64,000 nucleotides of DNA from UBA4416 sp040389965. GTDB lineage: Bacteria > Bacteroidota > Bacteroidia > B-17B0 > Aurantibacillaceae. Positions 41,876 to 50,027 of the stretch are shown piece by piece. Below the pieces are notes generated by a model. That model was not told the DNA's origin, did no database searches, and was given only the letters and a program-made list of their open reading frames with translations. Position 1 is the stretch's first letter; the number at the start of each line of letters is the position of its first letter. The stretch is taken from positions 1 to 64,000 of the forward strand of contig JAZJZF010000024.1 of the NCBI GenBank assembly GCA_040389965.1, given 5' to 3'. The position numbers were made by a program, and so were the translations under genes.

Positions 41876-42442
41876 TTAATTTCTCTTCAAAGGAATATAG
41901 GTCTTCTCGTTCTCAATAACAATATGTTGTTGTTTATCAAGCAGCTCAATGATCTCCATCAACAATGTTTTAATGAGTGCTCTGTTTTCTTCAATAAAAT
42001 GGGCCTGTACAGCCTTCAGTGTTTCTTCTATCCTTTCTATTTTCATACGGCTTATGCGCCCTAAATAAAAAATAGTGATCTCTGATTTTAATAGTAAATG
42101 ATCTTCTTTTTTTTCAGGAACGGGTACTGGTGCAGGAGTTTGTTTTACAGAACTTAGCTTTGGTTCTGCAATGCCTGTTGCCTTCCCGTCATCAATGCGC
42201 TTTACTACCCAGCTTTTTTCGGTAGTAAGTGCTGCACACACAAATTTCATGTTATGTGTTTTTTCAATATACTTTACAAGAGTGCTTGGCCCGGCTTTAC
42301 GGTTCCAGTCTTTTTGTTCAATTAAAACAGCTTCTCCTTTTTTTAAATTAATAATGGAATTAAAGAGTTCGGAACTTCTACCTTTTCCCTTTAAACTTAA
42401 AGCTTTGTATTCTTCTTCTGACAGCTTTTTCATGAGCTGCAA
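41876..42442 (-). CDS. Hypothetical soluble protein
   Basis: 188 residues (or 185 from the ATG at 42433, MKKLSEEEY). The first ~90 residues form a compact alpha/beta region (ELFNSIINLKKGEAVLIEQK, GPSTLVKYIEKTHNMKFVC), a Pro-rich hinge follows (TPAPVPVPEKKE), and the last ~70 residues are helical (RMKIERIEETLKAVQAHFIE, LIKTLLMEIIELLDKQQ). It has no signal peptide. The N-terminal part recalls small DNA- or nucleotide-associated domains in Bacteroidetes, but I cannot name it. It stands alone between aspA and pepT. Confidence 0.55.
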   Translation of the reverse strand: MQLMKKLSEEEYKALSLKGKGRSSELFNSIINLKKGEAVLIEQKDWNRKAGPSTLVKYIEKTHNMKFVCAALTTEKSWVVKRIDDGKATGIAEPKLSSVKQTPAPVPVPEKKEDHLLLKSEITIFYLGRISRMKIERIEETLKAVQAHFIEENRALIKTLLMEIIELLDKQQHIVIENEKTYIPLKRN

Positions 42443-42645
42443 AATAAAAAAAGGAGAGGCTGTTTTGCGTTAAATCGCTATTAGCTTTTAACAATTCAAT
42501 GTTTAATGTCTTAAAATAACGCCTTATTAATTCTTTATTTACTCTTTAATTATTGTTTAAAATGTCTTTAAAAGCTATTAAGTTATAGTTTAAGTTATTG
42601 AAAATTAAATTGATGGGCGTAAATAAAATGGTTCACTCTCTTTCA

Positions 42646-43893
42646 TTAGGCTCTTTCTTCCCAGATAGCTGCTAAATGTACAATGGTTTGCGTGGCTTTT
42701 TCCATATCCTGCACGCTTACCCATTCCAGCTTGCTATGAAAAGCATGTTCTCCGGCATAAATGTTAGGGCAAGGCAAACCCATAAAAGACAAACGGGAAC
42801 CGTCTGTACCTCCGCGAATACTTGATAACACGGGAGTGACACCTGTGCGCTTAATTGCCTCTAAGGCATTTTCTACTACAAAATAACAGGTATCCAATAC
42901 ATCTTTCATGTTGCGGTATTGTTCAGTTACCTTAAACTCGTAGCTCGATTTTTTATAATTGGTTAAAACCGCTTTCGTAATATCTTCCAGTTCTTTCTCC
43001 AATGCTTTTAATGTAGGCGTATCAAAAGCACGTATGATGAATTTAATTTCCACTTGTTCGAGGCCACCATTAATTGCCACAGGATGCATGAAAGGTTGTT
43101 TCTTTTCGGTGGTTTCCGGAGTCTTATCTTTAGGAATACGGTTAATGATTTCTGCAGCGATCTTAATGGAGTGTTCCATTTTATCTTTTGCAAAACCCGG
43201 ATGCGTTGGAATTCCTTTTACCAAAATACTCACGCCATCTGCGCTAAAGGTCTCATTTTCGAGGTGCCCCAGGCTCTCGCCATCCATGGTGTAGCCATAC
43301 TGAGCGCCAAGTTTTTTAATGTTCACTTTATCAGCACCTCTACCGATTTCTTCATCGGGTGTAAATAAAATACGGATGGTTCCATGCTTTACTTCAGGAT
43401 GTTGTATGAGGTAAGTTGCCGCGTCCATAATTTCTGCAAGACCTGATTTATTATCAGCACCCAATAAGGTTGTACCATCAGTTGTAACAATGTCGTTTCC
43501 TATCTGTGCAGCCAGATCAGGATGCTCCGCAAATTTAATGATCTGCGTTTTATCATTTGGCAATACAATATCCCTCCCGTCATATTTTGTATGAATAATT
43601 GGGTTCACATTTTCTCCGCTGCAATCGGGCGATGTATCCATATGTGAGCAAAAACAAATAACAGGCACATCTTTGGTGGTATTAGAGGGGATCGTTGCAT
43701 ATACATAGCCATGTTCATCCAACTCCGCATCTTTAATCCCGATGGCTAATAATTCTTCTACCAGTAATTTCCCAAGGTTCTTTTGTTTCATAGTACTGGG
43801 GCAGGTTGGCGAATTAGGATCAGATTGTGTGTCGATTTTCGCGTAACGGATAAACCGTTCGGTAACTGTATGTTTGTAATTTTCGAAATTCAT
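42646..43893 (-). CDS. pepT: Peptidase T (tripeptide aminopeptidase)
   Basis: M20B metallo-aminopeptidase that cleaves the N-terminal residue of tripeptides in the cytoplasm. 415 residues, family-typical. Visible: SHMDTSPDCSGENV with the first metal His and catalytic Asp, TTLLGADNKSGLAEIMDA with the bridging Asp, FTPDEEIGRGADK with the catalytic Glu pair, GESLGHLENETFSAD, the dimerisation lid region, and HAFHSKLEWV near the C-terminus with the last metal His. Monocistronic. Confidence 0.96.
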   Translation of the reverse strand: MNFENYKHTVTERFIRYAKIDTQSDPNSPTCPSTMKQKNLGKLLVEELLAIGIKDAELDEHGYVYATIPSNTTKDVPVICFCSHMDTSPDCSGENVNPIIHTKYDGRDIVLPNDKTQIIKFAEHPDLAAQIGNDIVTTDGTTLLGADNKSGLAEIMDAATYLIQHPEVKHGTIRILFTPDEEIGRGADKVNIKKLGAQYGYTMDGESLGHLENETFSADGVSILVKGIPTHPGFAKDKMEHSIKIAAEIINRIPKDKTPETTEKKQPFMHPVAINGGLEQVEIKFIIRAFDTPTLKALEKELEDITKAVLTNYKKSSYEFKVTEQYRNMKDVLDTCYFVVENALEAIKRTGVTPVLSSIRGGTDGSRLSFMGLPCPNIYAGEHAFHSKLEWVSVQDMEKATQTIVHLAAIWEERA

Positions 43894-44054
43894 AAACCAG
43901 GTGTTTGTTAGAATGATAAAGTTCCGATAAAGATAAAAAATTGGATCAATTCATCCTAAGGACATTGTAGTTTCCCGAAAATTTATACTTTTATTTGTAG
44001 TATAAAACTTGTGATATACAATAGCACCTGCGCATTATTTAACCTAACCTTGCC

Positions 44055-45677
44055 ATGAAATCATTCTTCTTGTTTTTCTTCTTCTTTTTAAGTTCGCTTA
44101 TTATACGTGCGCAACAACCGGCCTTGTATCCTGTTATTCCCAAACCTACGGCGCTTATTCCTGCAAGCGGCACCTTTTCTCTTTCCAATAAAGTAATTAT
44201 TATAAACAATAGCGAAGTAATGGCCGAAGCAAAATACCTCCAGGCATACCTGGAAAGCCATTATGGCATCATTACCATCATTAAACCCGATGATACTCCC
44301 ACAATGTCAAGTAATACTAGCTATCAAACGGTATACATGCGTTTGGCAAATAATGCCCGTAAGCTACAAGAAGACGAATCCTATACACTGGATGTAACTC
44401 CAAAAAGTATTATCATTTCTTCACAGGATCCGGCAGGTGTTTTTTATGGGATCCAATCTCTTATTCAACTTATCCCTGCTAACACGCCTCTTCACATTCC
44501 CTGCGCTAATATTACCGATTCGCCTGCTTACAAATGGCGTGGCATGCACCTCGACTGCTGCCGTCATTTTTTTACAAAAGAAGAAGTCAAAAAATACATT
44601 GACTATTTAGCCTTTTATAAACTAAATACTTTTCACTGGCATTTAACGGATGACCAGGGCTGGAGAATAGAGATCAAAAAATATCCGAAACTTACAACCA
44701 TTGCTTCCCAACGTAAACAAACGTTGGTAGGCCGACCCGGAAAAAAGAATGTGTACGATGGAAAGCCTTACGGCGGCTTTTACTCGCAGGAAGACATTAA
44801 AGAAATTATCGCTTATGCAGCTACACGGCATGTTACCATTGTGCCCGAAATAGAAATGCCGGGTCACGCATTGGCCGCCCTGGCTGCTTATCCTGAGTAT
44901 TCGTGTAAAGGCGGAAACTTTGAGGTGGGCGATACATGGGGCGTGTATGATGATGTGTTTTGTGCGGGTAACGATGGCACGCTTACTTTTATGGAAGACA
45001 TCCTTGCAGAAGTTTGTGCACTTTTCCCGGGAAAATATATTCATGTAGGTGGCGACGAATGCCCGAAAGAACGCTGGAAAACGTGCCCGAAATGCCAGAC
45101 CAGGATCAAAAAGGAAAATCTGAAAGATGAGCATGCTCTACAAAGTTATTTTATTACGCACATCGAAAAATTTGTAAACTCTAATGGAAAACAGATCATT
45201 GGCTGGGACGAAATACTCGAGGGCGGCCTGGCGCCTAATGCCGCAGTAATGAGCTGGCAGGGAACCGAAGGTGGAATTATTGCAGCAAAGCAAAAACATT
45301 TCGCCGTCATGACACCCGGAAAACCTTGTTATTTTGATCACTACCAGGTAAAAGATAATACGAATGAACCTTTAGCCATTGGTGGTTTTAACCCCCTCGA
45401 TTCGGTTTACAATTATAAGCCGGTGCCGGCTGCACTCACAGCCGATGAAAAACAATTTATACTTGGGGCACAGGGAAATGTATGGACAGAATACATATCT
45501 GATTTTAAACAGGTAGAATACATGAGCGTTCCCCGGATGATTGCTTTAGCAGAGGCTTTATGGACTCCTATAGACCAAAAAAATTATACCGATTTTATTT
45601 CACGCTTAACCATAAATGCCAAACTTCTTGACAAAATGAAAGTGAATTACGCGAGGCATTTTCTAAAACAACCTTAA
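44055..45677 (+). CDS. GH20 beta-N-acetylhexosaminidase
   Basis: Exported exo-enzyme removing terminal beta-linked GlcNAc/GalNAc. 540 residues with a signal peptide (to about residue 19, IIRAQ). An N-terminal GH20b domain (about 22-150) precedes the TIM barrel, which starts at YKWRGMHLDCCRHFF. Active-site motifs are FHWHLTDDQGWRIEIKKYP, HGHALAAL-type PGHALAALAAYPEYSC and IHVGGDECPKERW with the catalytic Asp334-Glu335 pair; WQGTEGGI and WTEYISDFKQVEYM line the pocket. It is the first gene of an operon with glycosylasparaginase, CutC and beta-mannosidase, which together can dismantle N-glycan cores. Confidence 0.95.
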   Translation: MKSFFLFFFFFLSSLIIRAQQPALYPVIPKPTALIPASGTFSLSNKVIIINNSEVMAEAKYLQAYLESHYGIITIIKPDDTPTMSSNTSYQTVYMRLANNARKLQEDESYTLDVTPKSIIISSQDPAGVFYGIQSLIQLIPANTPLHIPCANITDSPAYKWRGMHLDCCRHFFTKEEVKKYIDYLAFYKLNTFHWHLTDDQGWRIEIKKYPKLTTIASQRKQTLVGRPGKKNVYDGKPYGGFYSQEDIKEIIAYAATRHVTIVPEIEMPGHALAALAAYPEYSCKGGNFEVGDTWGVYDDVFCAGNDGTLTFMEDILAEVCALFPGKYIHVGGDECPKERWKTCPKCQTRIKKENLKDEHALQSYFITHIEKFVNSNGKQIIGWDEILEGGLAPNAAVMSWQGTEGGIIAAKQKHFAVMTPGKPCYFDHYQVKDNTNEPLAIGGFNPLDSVYNYKPVPAALTADEKQFILGAQGNVWTEYISDFKQVEYMSVPRMIALAEALWTPIDQKNYTDFISRLTINAKLLDKMKVNYARHFLKQP

Positions 45678-45678
45678 T

Positions 45679-46755
45679 ATGAACGACAGAAGACATTTTA
45701 TAAAAACATCCGCACTGGCTTCGGCAGCTCTTCTTCTGAATGGGTGTACAACTGATACTCTGACAGATCAACAAAAAGAAAAAAAAGATGAAACTTTAAA
45801 ACCTGCGAGTGTAAAAAAACCGGTTGTACTCTCAACCTGGAGTTTTGGAATTCAAGCCAACGAAGCGGCATGGACGGTATTATCAGCTAATGGCCGCGCA
45901 CTGGATGCTGTTGAAGCAGGTGTAAAAGTTCCGGAAGGTGATCCTACAGAACGGAGTGTAGGTTACGGCGGCAGACCAGATAGAGATGGGCGTGTAACAT
46001 TGGATGCCTGCATCATGGATGAGTATTCAAATATTGGTTCTGTGGCTTGCCTGGAACACATTAAACATCCCATTTCTGTAGCGCGTGCGGTGATGGAAAA
46101 AACACCGCATGTGATGCTGGTGGGTGACGGCGCACTTCAATTTGCGGTATCACAAGGATTCAAAAAAGAAAATCTTCTTGTGGAAGAATCAGAAAAAGAA
46201 TGGAGAGAATGGCTAAAGACCAGTGAATACAAGCCAATCGCCAACATTGAAAATCACGATACAATTGGCATGATTGCTTTGGATGCAGCAGGGAACTTAT
46301 CAGGAGCATGTACTACCAGCGGCATGGCTTTTAAAATGCATGGGCGCGTTGGCGACTCTCCTATTATAGGCGCAGGCCTTTATGTAGATAATGAAATAGG
46401 TGCGGCTACGGCGACAGGACATGGTGAAGAGGTGATCCGTATTTCGGGTTGCCATTTGGTAGTTGAGTTAATGNNNNNNNNNNGAAAAACGCACACTAGT
46501 GGCCATATGATTATAGAGTTAATGCGCCAGGGGAAAACTCCGCAGCAGGCCTGTGAAGAAGCTGTAGCAAGGGTTTTAAAACTGATGGCCATACGGAAAA
46601 AAGATCCTAAAGATATCCAGGTGGGTTTTATTGCTCTTAACAAACTGGGAGAGCATGGCGCTTATTGCGTGCAGAGTGGTTTTAATTATGCGATTCATGA
46701 TGCAAGCGGAAATAAACTAATAGATGCCGGATATCATCTGGCAGTACCCGCTTAA
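45679..46755 (+). CDS. N4-(beta-N-acetylglucosaminyl)-L-asparaginase (Ntn hydrolase), contains assembly gap
   Basis: Cleaves the bond between GlcNAc and asparagine in glycoproteins. It has a twin-arginine-type signal (DRRHFIKTSALASAALLLNG) followed by Cys23, so it is probably a Tat-exported lipoprotein. Autocatalytic processing occurs before Thr195 in ENHDTIGMIALD; substrate residues appear in GRVGDSPIIGAGLYVD and ATATGHGEEVIRISG. Ten Ns (46474-46483) make residues 266-269 unknown. The text before the gap (HLVVELM) and after it (HMIIELMRQGK) both match the same family position, so the scaffold join duplicates ~15 residues; the real protein is shorter. It starts 1 base after the GH20 stop. Confidence 0.92.
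   Translation: MNDRRHFIKTSALASAALLLNGCTTDTLTDQQKEKKDETLKPASVKKPVVLSTWSFGIQANEAAWTVLSANGRALDAVEAGVKVPEGDPTERSVGYGGRPDRDGRVTLDACIMDEYSNIGSVACLEHIKHPISVARAVMEKTPHVMLVGDGALQFAVSQGFKKENLLVEESEKEWREWLKTSEYKPIANIENHDTIGMIALDAAGNLSGACTTSGMAFKMHGRVGDSPIIGAGLYVDNEIGAATATGHGEEVIRISGCHLVVELMXXXXKTHTSGHMIIELMRQGKTPQQACEEAVARVLKLMAIRKKDPKDIQVGFIALNKLGEHGAYCVQSGFNYAIHDASGNKLIDAGYHLAVPA
46474..46483. other. Assembly gap (10 N)
   Basis: Ten unknown bases inside the glycosylasparaginase gene. The flanks look like overlapping contig ends rather than true neighbours. Confidence 0.95.
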
Positions 46756-46763
46756 CATAAAAG

Positions 46764-47444
46764 ATGACACACTGCAAACTGGAAATAGCTTGTTTTAATG
46801 CTGATTCTGCAGTAATTGCAGAGTTGGGTGGAGCCGACAGAATCGAGCTTTGTGATAACATGACGGAGGGCGGAACCACACCGACGATCGAAACCATTTT
46901 AGAGGTAAGGGACAACTCTAAACTTGAGCTGTATATTATGGTTCGTCCGCGGGGTGGCGATTTCCTTTATTCTGCAGAGGAATTTACCGAAATGGAAAAC
47001 ACCATCTCTTATCTTAAAAACACAGGCATAAACGGTTTTGTATTTGGTGTTCTGCACTCTGATAAAACAGTTGATACTCTAAGAAACAAAGAATTGGTTG
47101 AACTTGCAAAGCCTCTGCCCTGTACATTCCACCGTGCTTTCGACCAGGTATCCGATCCATTGGCTGCGTTGGAAGAAGTGATCACTTGTGGCTTCCATAA
47201 CATCTTAACTTCCGGAAATTATCCAACTGCCATAGAAGGTATCGATGACCTTGAACGCCTGATAGAAAAAGCGGCAGGACGTATTACTATTATTCCGGGT
47301 GGCGGTGTACGCTCCGGAAATATCAGAACACTCAAGGAAAAATTAAATACTTCTTTTTTTCATTCTTCTGCCATGACCGCTCATACAGGCTTTGCGGAAC
47401 TTCAGGAAGTAAGGGCTTTAAAGCAACAACTCAATGCTTCGTAA
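46764..47444 (+). CDS. cutC: CutC family protein
   Basis: 226-residue TIM-barrel protein of the CutC family. Motifs: LEIACFNADSAVIAELGGADRIELCDN, GGTTPTIETI, YIMVRPRGGDFLYSAEEF, FVFGVLHSDKTVD, FHRAFDQVSDP, ILTSGNYPTAIEG and IIPGGGVRSGNI. The family was linked to copper tolerance in E. coli, but a copper role is doubtful in many species. Here it lies inside an N-glycan degradation operon, 8 bases after glycosylasparaginase and overlapping the beta-mannosidase gene by 11 bases. This context hints at a sugar-related cytoplasmic role. Confidence 0.93.
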   Translation: MTHCKLEIACFNADSAVIAELGGADRIELCDNMTEGGTTPTIETILEVRDNSKLELYIMVRPRGGDFLYSAEEFTEMENTISYLKNTGINGFVFGVLHSDKTVDTLRNKELVELAKPLPCTFHRAFDQVSDPLAALEEVITCGFHNILTSGNYPTAIEGIDDLERLIEKAAGRITIIPGGGVRSGNIRTLKEKLNTSFFHSSAMTAHTGFAELQEVRALKQQLNAS

Positions 47445-49998
47445 AGATTATATAAGTTGCTTGTTTCAAAGGGCTACCTATTCTTCGGTATGGCTGTTGT
47501 TCTATATCACGAGTTCATTTGCTGTTTTCTCACAAAACCATGCAAGGCTTCTCAACGGGGGAAACTGGCACTTTCATAAAACTACCGAAAGCAAATGGTA
47601 TCCTGCAACAGTGCCGGGAACTGTTCATACAGACCTTTTTAGGAATACATTAATTCCCGATCCGTTTTTTGCCGACAATGAAAAACGAATTCAATGGATT
47701 GAGAACGAAGACTGGGAATACAAAACAACGTTTTTAATTTCAGACAAAGAATTCGCCTCTTCACATATTGAACTTGAATGTGATGGGCTTGATACATACG
47801 CCACTGTTTACTTGAACGACTCCATTATTCTTCGTGCCGATAACATGTTCCGCACCTGGAATAAAGACATTAAACACAATTTGAAAATTGGAAAAAATGA
47901 GCTTCGTATCGTATTCGAATCTGCCGTAAAAAAGGGCAAAGAAGCAGCGGCAAAACTTCCTTACACGTTACCCGGCGATGAAAAAGTATTTACACGAAAA
48001 GCACAATACCACAACGGTTGGGACTGGGGTCCACGGTTTGTAACTTGTGGGATCTGGAAAAACATAAAACTTAATTTTTGGGATAAGGTAAAGATCCTTG
48101 ATGTAAACTGCACTCAAAAAACACTGACAGATTCTTTGGCCCAACTTGCCTTTACTATAACCATGAATGTTGCTGTTGCCGGTGTATATGATCCCATTGT
48201 TTATCTGACTTATGATACTCCAAAAAACGGAAAAATGGCTTTACAAACAAGCTCTTCTTATTTTGAAAAAGGTGTTCATTCGGTTACAGTAAACTATACT
48301 ATTAAACATCCTGAGCGTTGGTGGAGCAATGGTTTGGGCGAAGCAAAGCTTTATCATTTCAAAATAGCCATTAGTAAAAAAAGCGGGGCGCTTGATGAAA
48401 AAAAGATCACAGTCGGATTGCGCACCATTGAATTGGTTCAGGAAAAAGATAAGGCCGGTTCTTCTTTTTATTTCAAGCTAAACGGTATTCCTGTTTTTAT
48501 GAAAGGCGCCAATTATATTCCTACTGATAATTTTTTACCACGCGTTCCGGCTGATACCTATAAAACATTGGTAGAACAAGCCAAAGAGGCTCACATGAAT
48601 ATGCTGCGTGTATGGGGCGGCGGCGTTTATGCCGATGATGAATTTTATAACGCATGCGACCGAAACGGGATTCTTGTGTGGCAGGACCTCATGTTTGCCT
48701 GTGCCATGTATCCGGGTGATCCTGCTTTTACAAATAATGTTACACAAGAAGTAGAAGACAATGTGAATCACTTGAAACACCATCCCAGTATTGCCCTCTG
48801 GTGTGGTAACAATGAAATAGATGAAGGCTGGAAGAACTGGGGATGGCAAAAGCAATACAAATACTCTGTAAAAGATTCTGCTGAAATTTGGAATAATTAT
48901 ACCAATTTATTTCATAACCTGATTCCGGAAGCGCTGCATCGTTCTTCGCAAAATGCCATCTACTGGCCTTCGTCGCCTTCCATCGGCTGGGGAAGAAAAG
49001 AAAGCTTGTTACAAGGCGATGCTCACTATTGGGGCGTTTGGTGGGGGATGGAGTCTTTCGAAATGTACGAGCAAAAAGTAGGACGATTTATGTCGGAGTA
49101 TGGATTCCAGGGCATGCCTGAACTTTCGACATTAAAAAAAATAGCTTCTCAAAACGATCTTAACTTTTCATCCGAAGCTATGAAGAATCATCAAAAACAT
49201 GCGACAGGTTATGAAACCATCAAAACCTATATGGCACGTGATTATAAGGTACCGGAACATTTCGAAGATTTTATTTATGTGTCACAATTAACACAGGCTT
49301 ATGGCATGAAAACAGCCATCGAAGCACATCGCAGGGCAAAGCCATACTGTATGGGCACCTTGTACTGGCAACTGAACGATTGTTGGCCGGTGACCTCGTG
49401 GAGCAGTCTCGATTATTATAATAATCCTAAAGCCTTGCATTACGCGGTAAAAAGGGCCTTCAGCGAAGTACTCCTCTCTATTGAAAAACGGAACGACTCC
49501 CTTAGCCTGTATGTAATATCAGATAAAATGCAGGATGTGAGTGGTGAGTTATCTGTTCAGTTAATAGATACAGAAGGAAAAATTCTTTTTAAAGAAACCA
49601 ACCCGTTAACAATAGAAGCCAATAGCAGTGCCATTAAACTCCGGTATTCGCCACAAACTTTTTCCAGCCAAACGGCTGAAGGCAAATGTATTCTTCATGC
49701 AGAATTTAAGAGTGGCTTATCTTCTATTGCTTCTGCAAACTATTTCTTTGTAAAGTCTAAAGAGCTTCTGCTTTCCAAACCCTCCTTTAATACTAAGCTT
49801 GACCTAAAGGCCGGCTTCCTGGAGATCAGCAGCACTGTCTTTGCTAAAGATGTATGGATAAATTCGGCACAGCTGGAGCTTTCCGATAATTTCTTTGACC
49901 TGCTACCCGGTGAAAAAAAACTGATCCGCATCAACCAGAAAAAGAACTCCGGTTCTGTAAAACCTTTGGTCATCAAAAGCCTGTATGATGTCAATTAA
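47434..49998 (+). CDS. GH2 beta-mannosidase
   Basis: 854-residue exported enzyme removing terminal beta-1,4-linked mannose, as at the N-glycan core. Signal peptide: hydrophobic SSVWLLFYITSSFAVFSQN after a short basic start. Domains: sugar-binding jelly roll (about 35-210, GTVHTDLFRNTLIPDPFFAD, RKAQYHNGWDWGPRFVTCG), immunoglobulin-like domain, TIM barrel from about 330 (FMKGANYIPTDNFLPR, RVWGGGVYADDEFYNACD), with acid/base Glu in WCGNNEIDEGW and nucleophile Glu in RFMSEYGFQGMPEL; C-terminal beta domains. WGWQKQY and WPSSPSIGWG are mannosidase-specific. The start overlaps cutC. Confidence 0.95.
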   Translation: MLRKDYISCLFQRATYSSVWLLFYITSSFAVFSQNHARLLNGGNWHFHKTTESKWYPATVPGTVHTDLFRNTLIPDPFFADNEKRIQWIENEDWEYKTTFLISDKEFASSHIELECDGLDTYATVYLNDSIILRADNMFRTWNKDIKHNLKIGKNELRIVFESAVKKGKEAAAKLPYTLPGDEKVFTRKAQYHNGWDWGPRFVTCGIWKNIKLNFWDKVKILDVNCTQKTLTDSLAQLAFTITMNVAVAGVYDPIVYLTYDTPKNGKMALQTSSSYFEKGVHSVTVNYTIKHPERWWSNGLGEAKLYHFKIAISKKSGALDEKKITVGLRTIELVQEKDKAGSSFYFKLNGIPVFMKGANYIPTDNFLPRVPADTYKTLVEQAKEAHMNMLRVWGGGVYADDEFYNACDRNGILVWQDLMFACAMYPGDPAFTNNVTQEVEDNVNHLKHHPSIALWCGNNEIDEGWKNWGWQKQYKYSVKDSAEIWNNYTNLFHNLIPEALHRSSQNAIYWPSSPSIGWGRKESLLQGDAHYWGVWWGMESFEMYEQKVGRFMSEYGFQGMPELSTLKKIASQNDLNFSSEAMKNHQKHATGYETIKTYMARDYKVPEHFEDFIYVSQLTQAYGMKTAIEAHRRAKPYCMGTLYWQLNDCWPVTSWSSLDYYNNPKALHYAVKRAFSEVLLSIEKRNDSLSLYVISDKMQDVSGELSVQLIDTEGKILFKETNPLTIEANSSAIKLRYSPQTFSSQTAEGKCILHAEFKSGLSSIASANYFFVKSKELLLSKPSFNTKLDLKAGFLEISSTVFAKDVWINSAQLELSDNFFDLLPGEKKLIRINQKKNSGSVKPLVIKSLYDVN

Positions 49999-50027
49999 AA
50001 ATCCCGGGTTTTGGGCCCGGGATCTCT
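49997..50027. terminator. Bidirectional terminator between beta-mannosidase and DPP IV-like genes
   Basis: GC-rich stem ATCCCGGG / CCCGGGAT (50001-50008, 50016-50023) with a seven-base loop, AAAA on its left and CTCTTT on its right. It serves the two converging genes. Confidence 0.75.
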
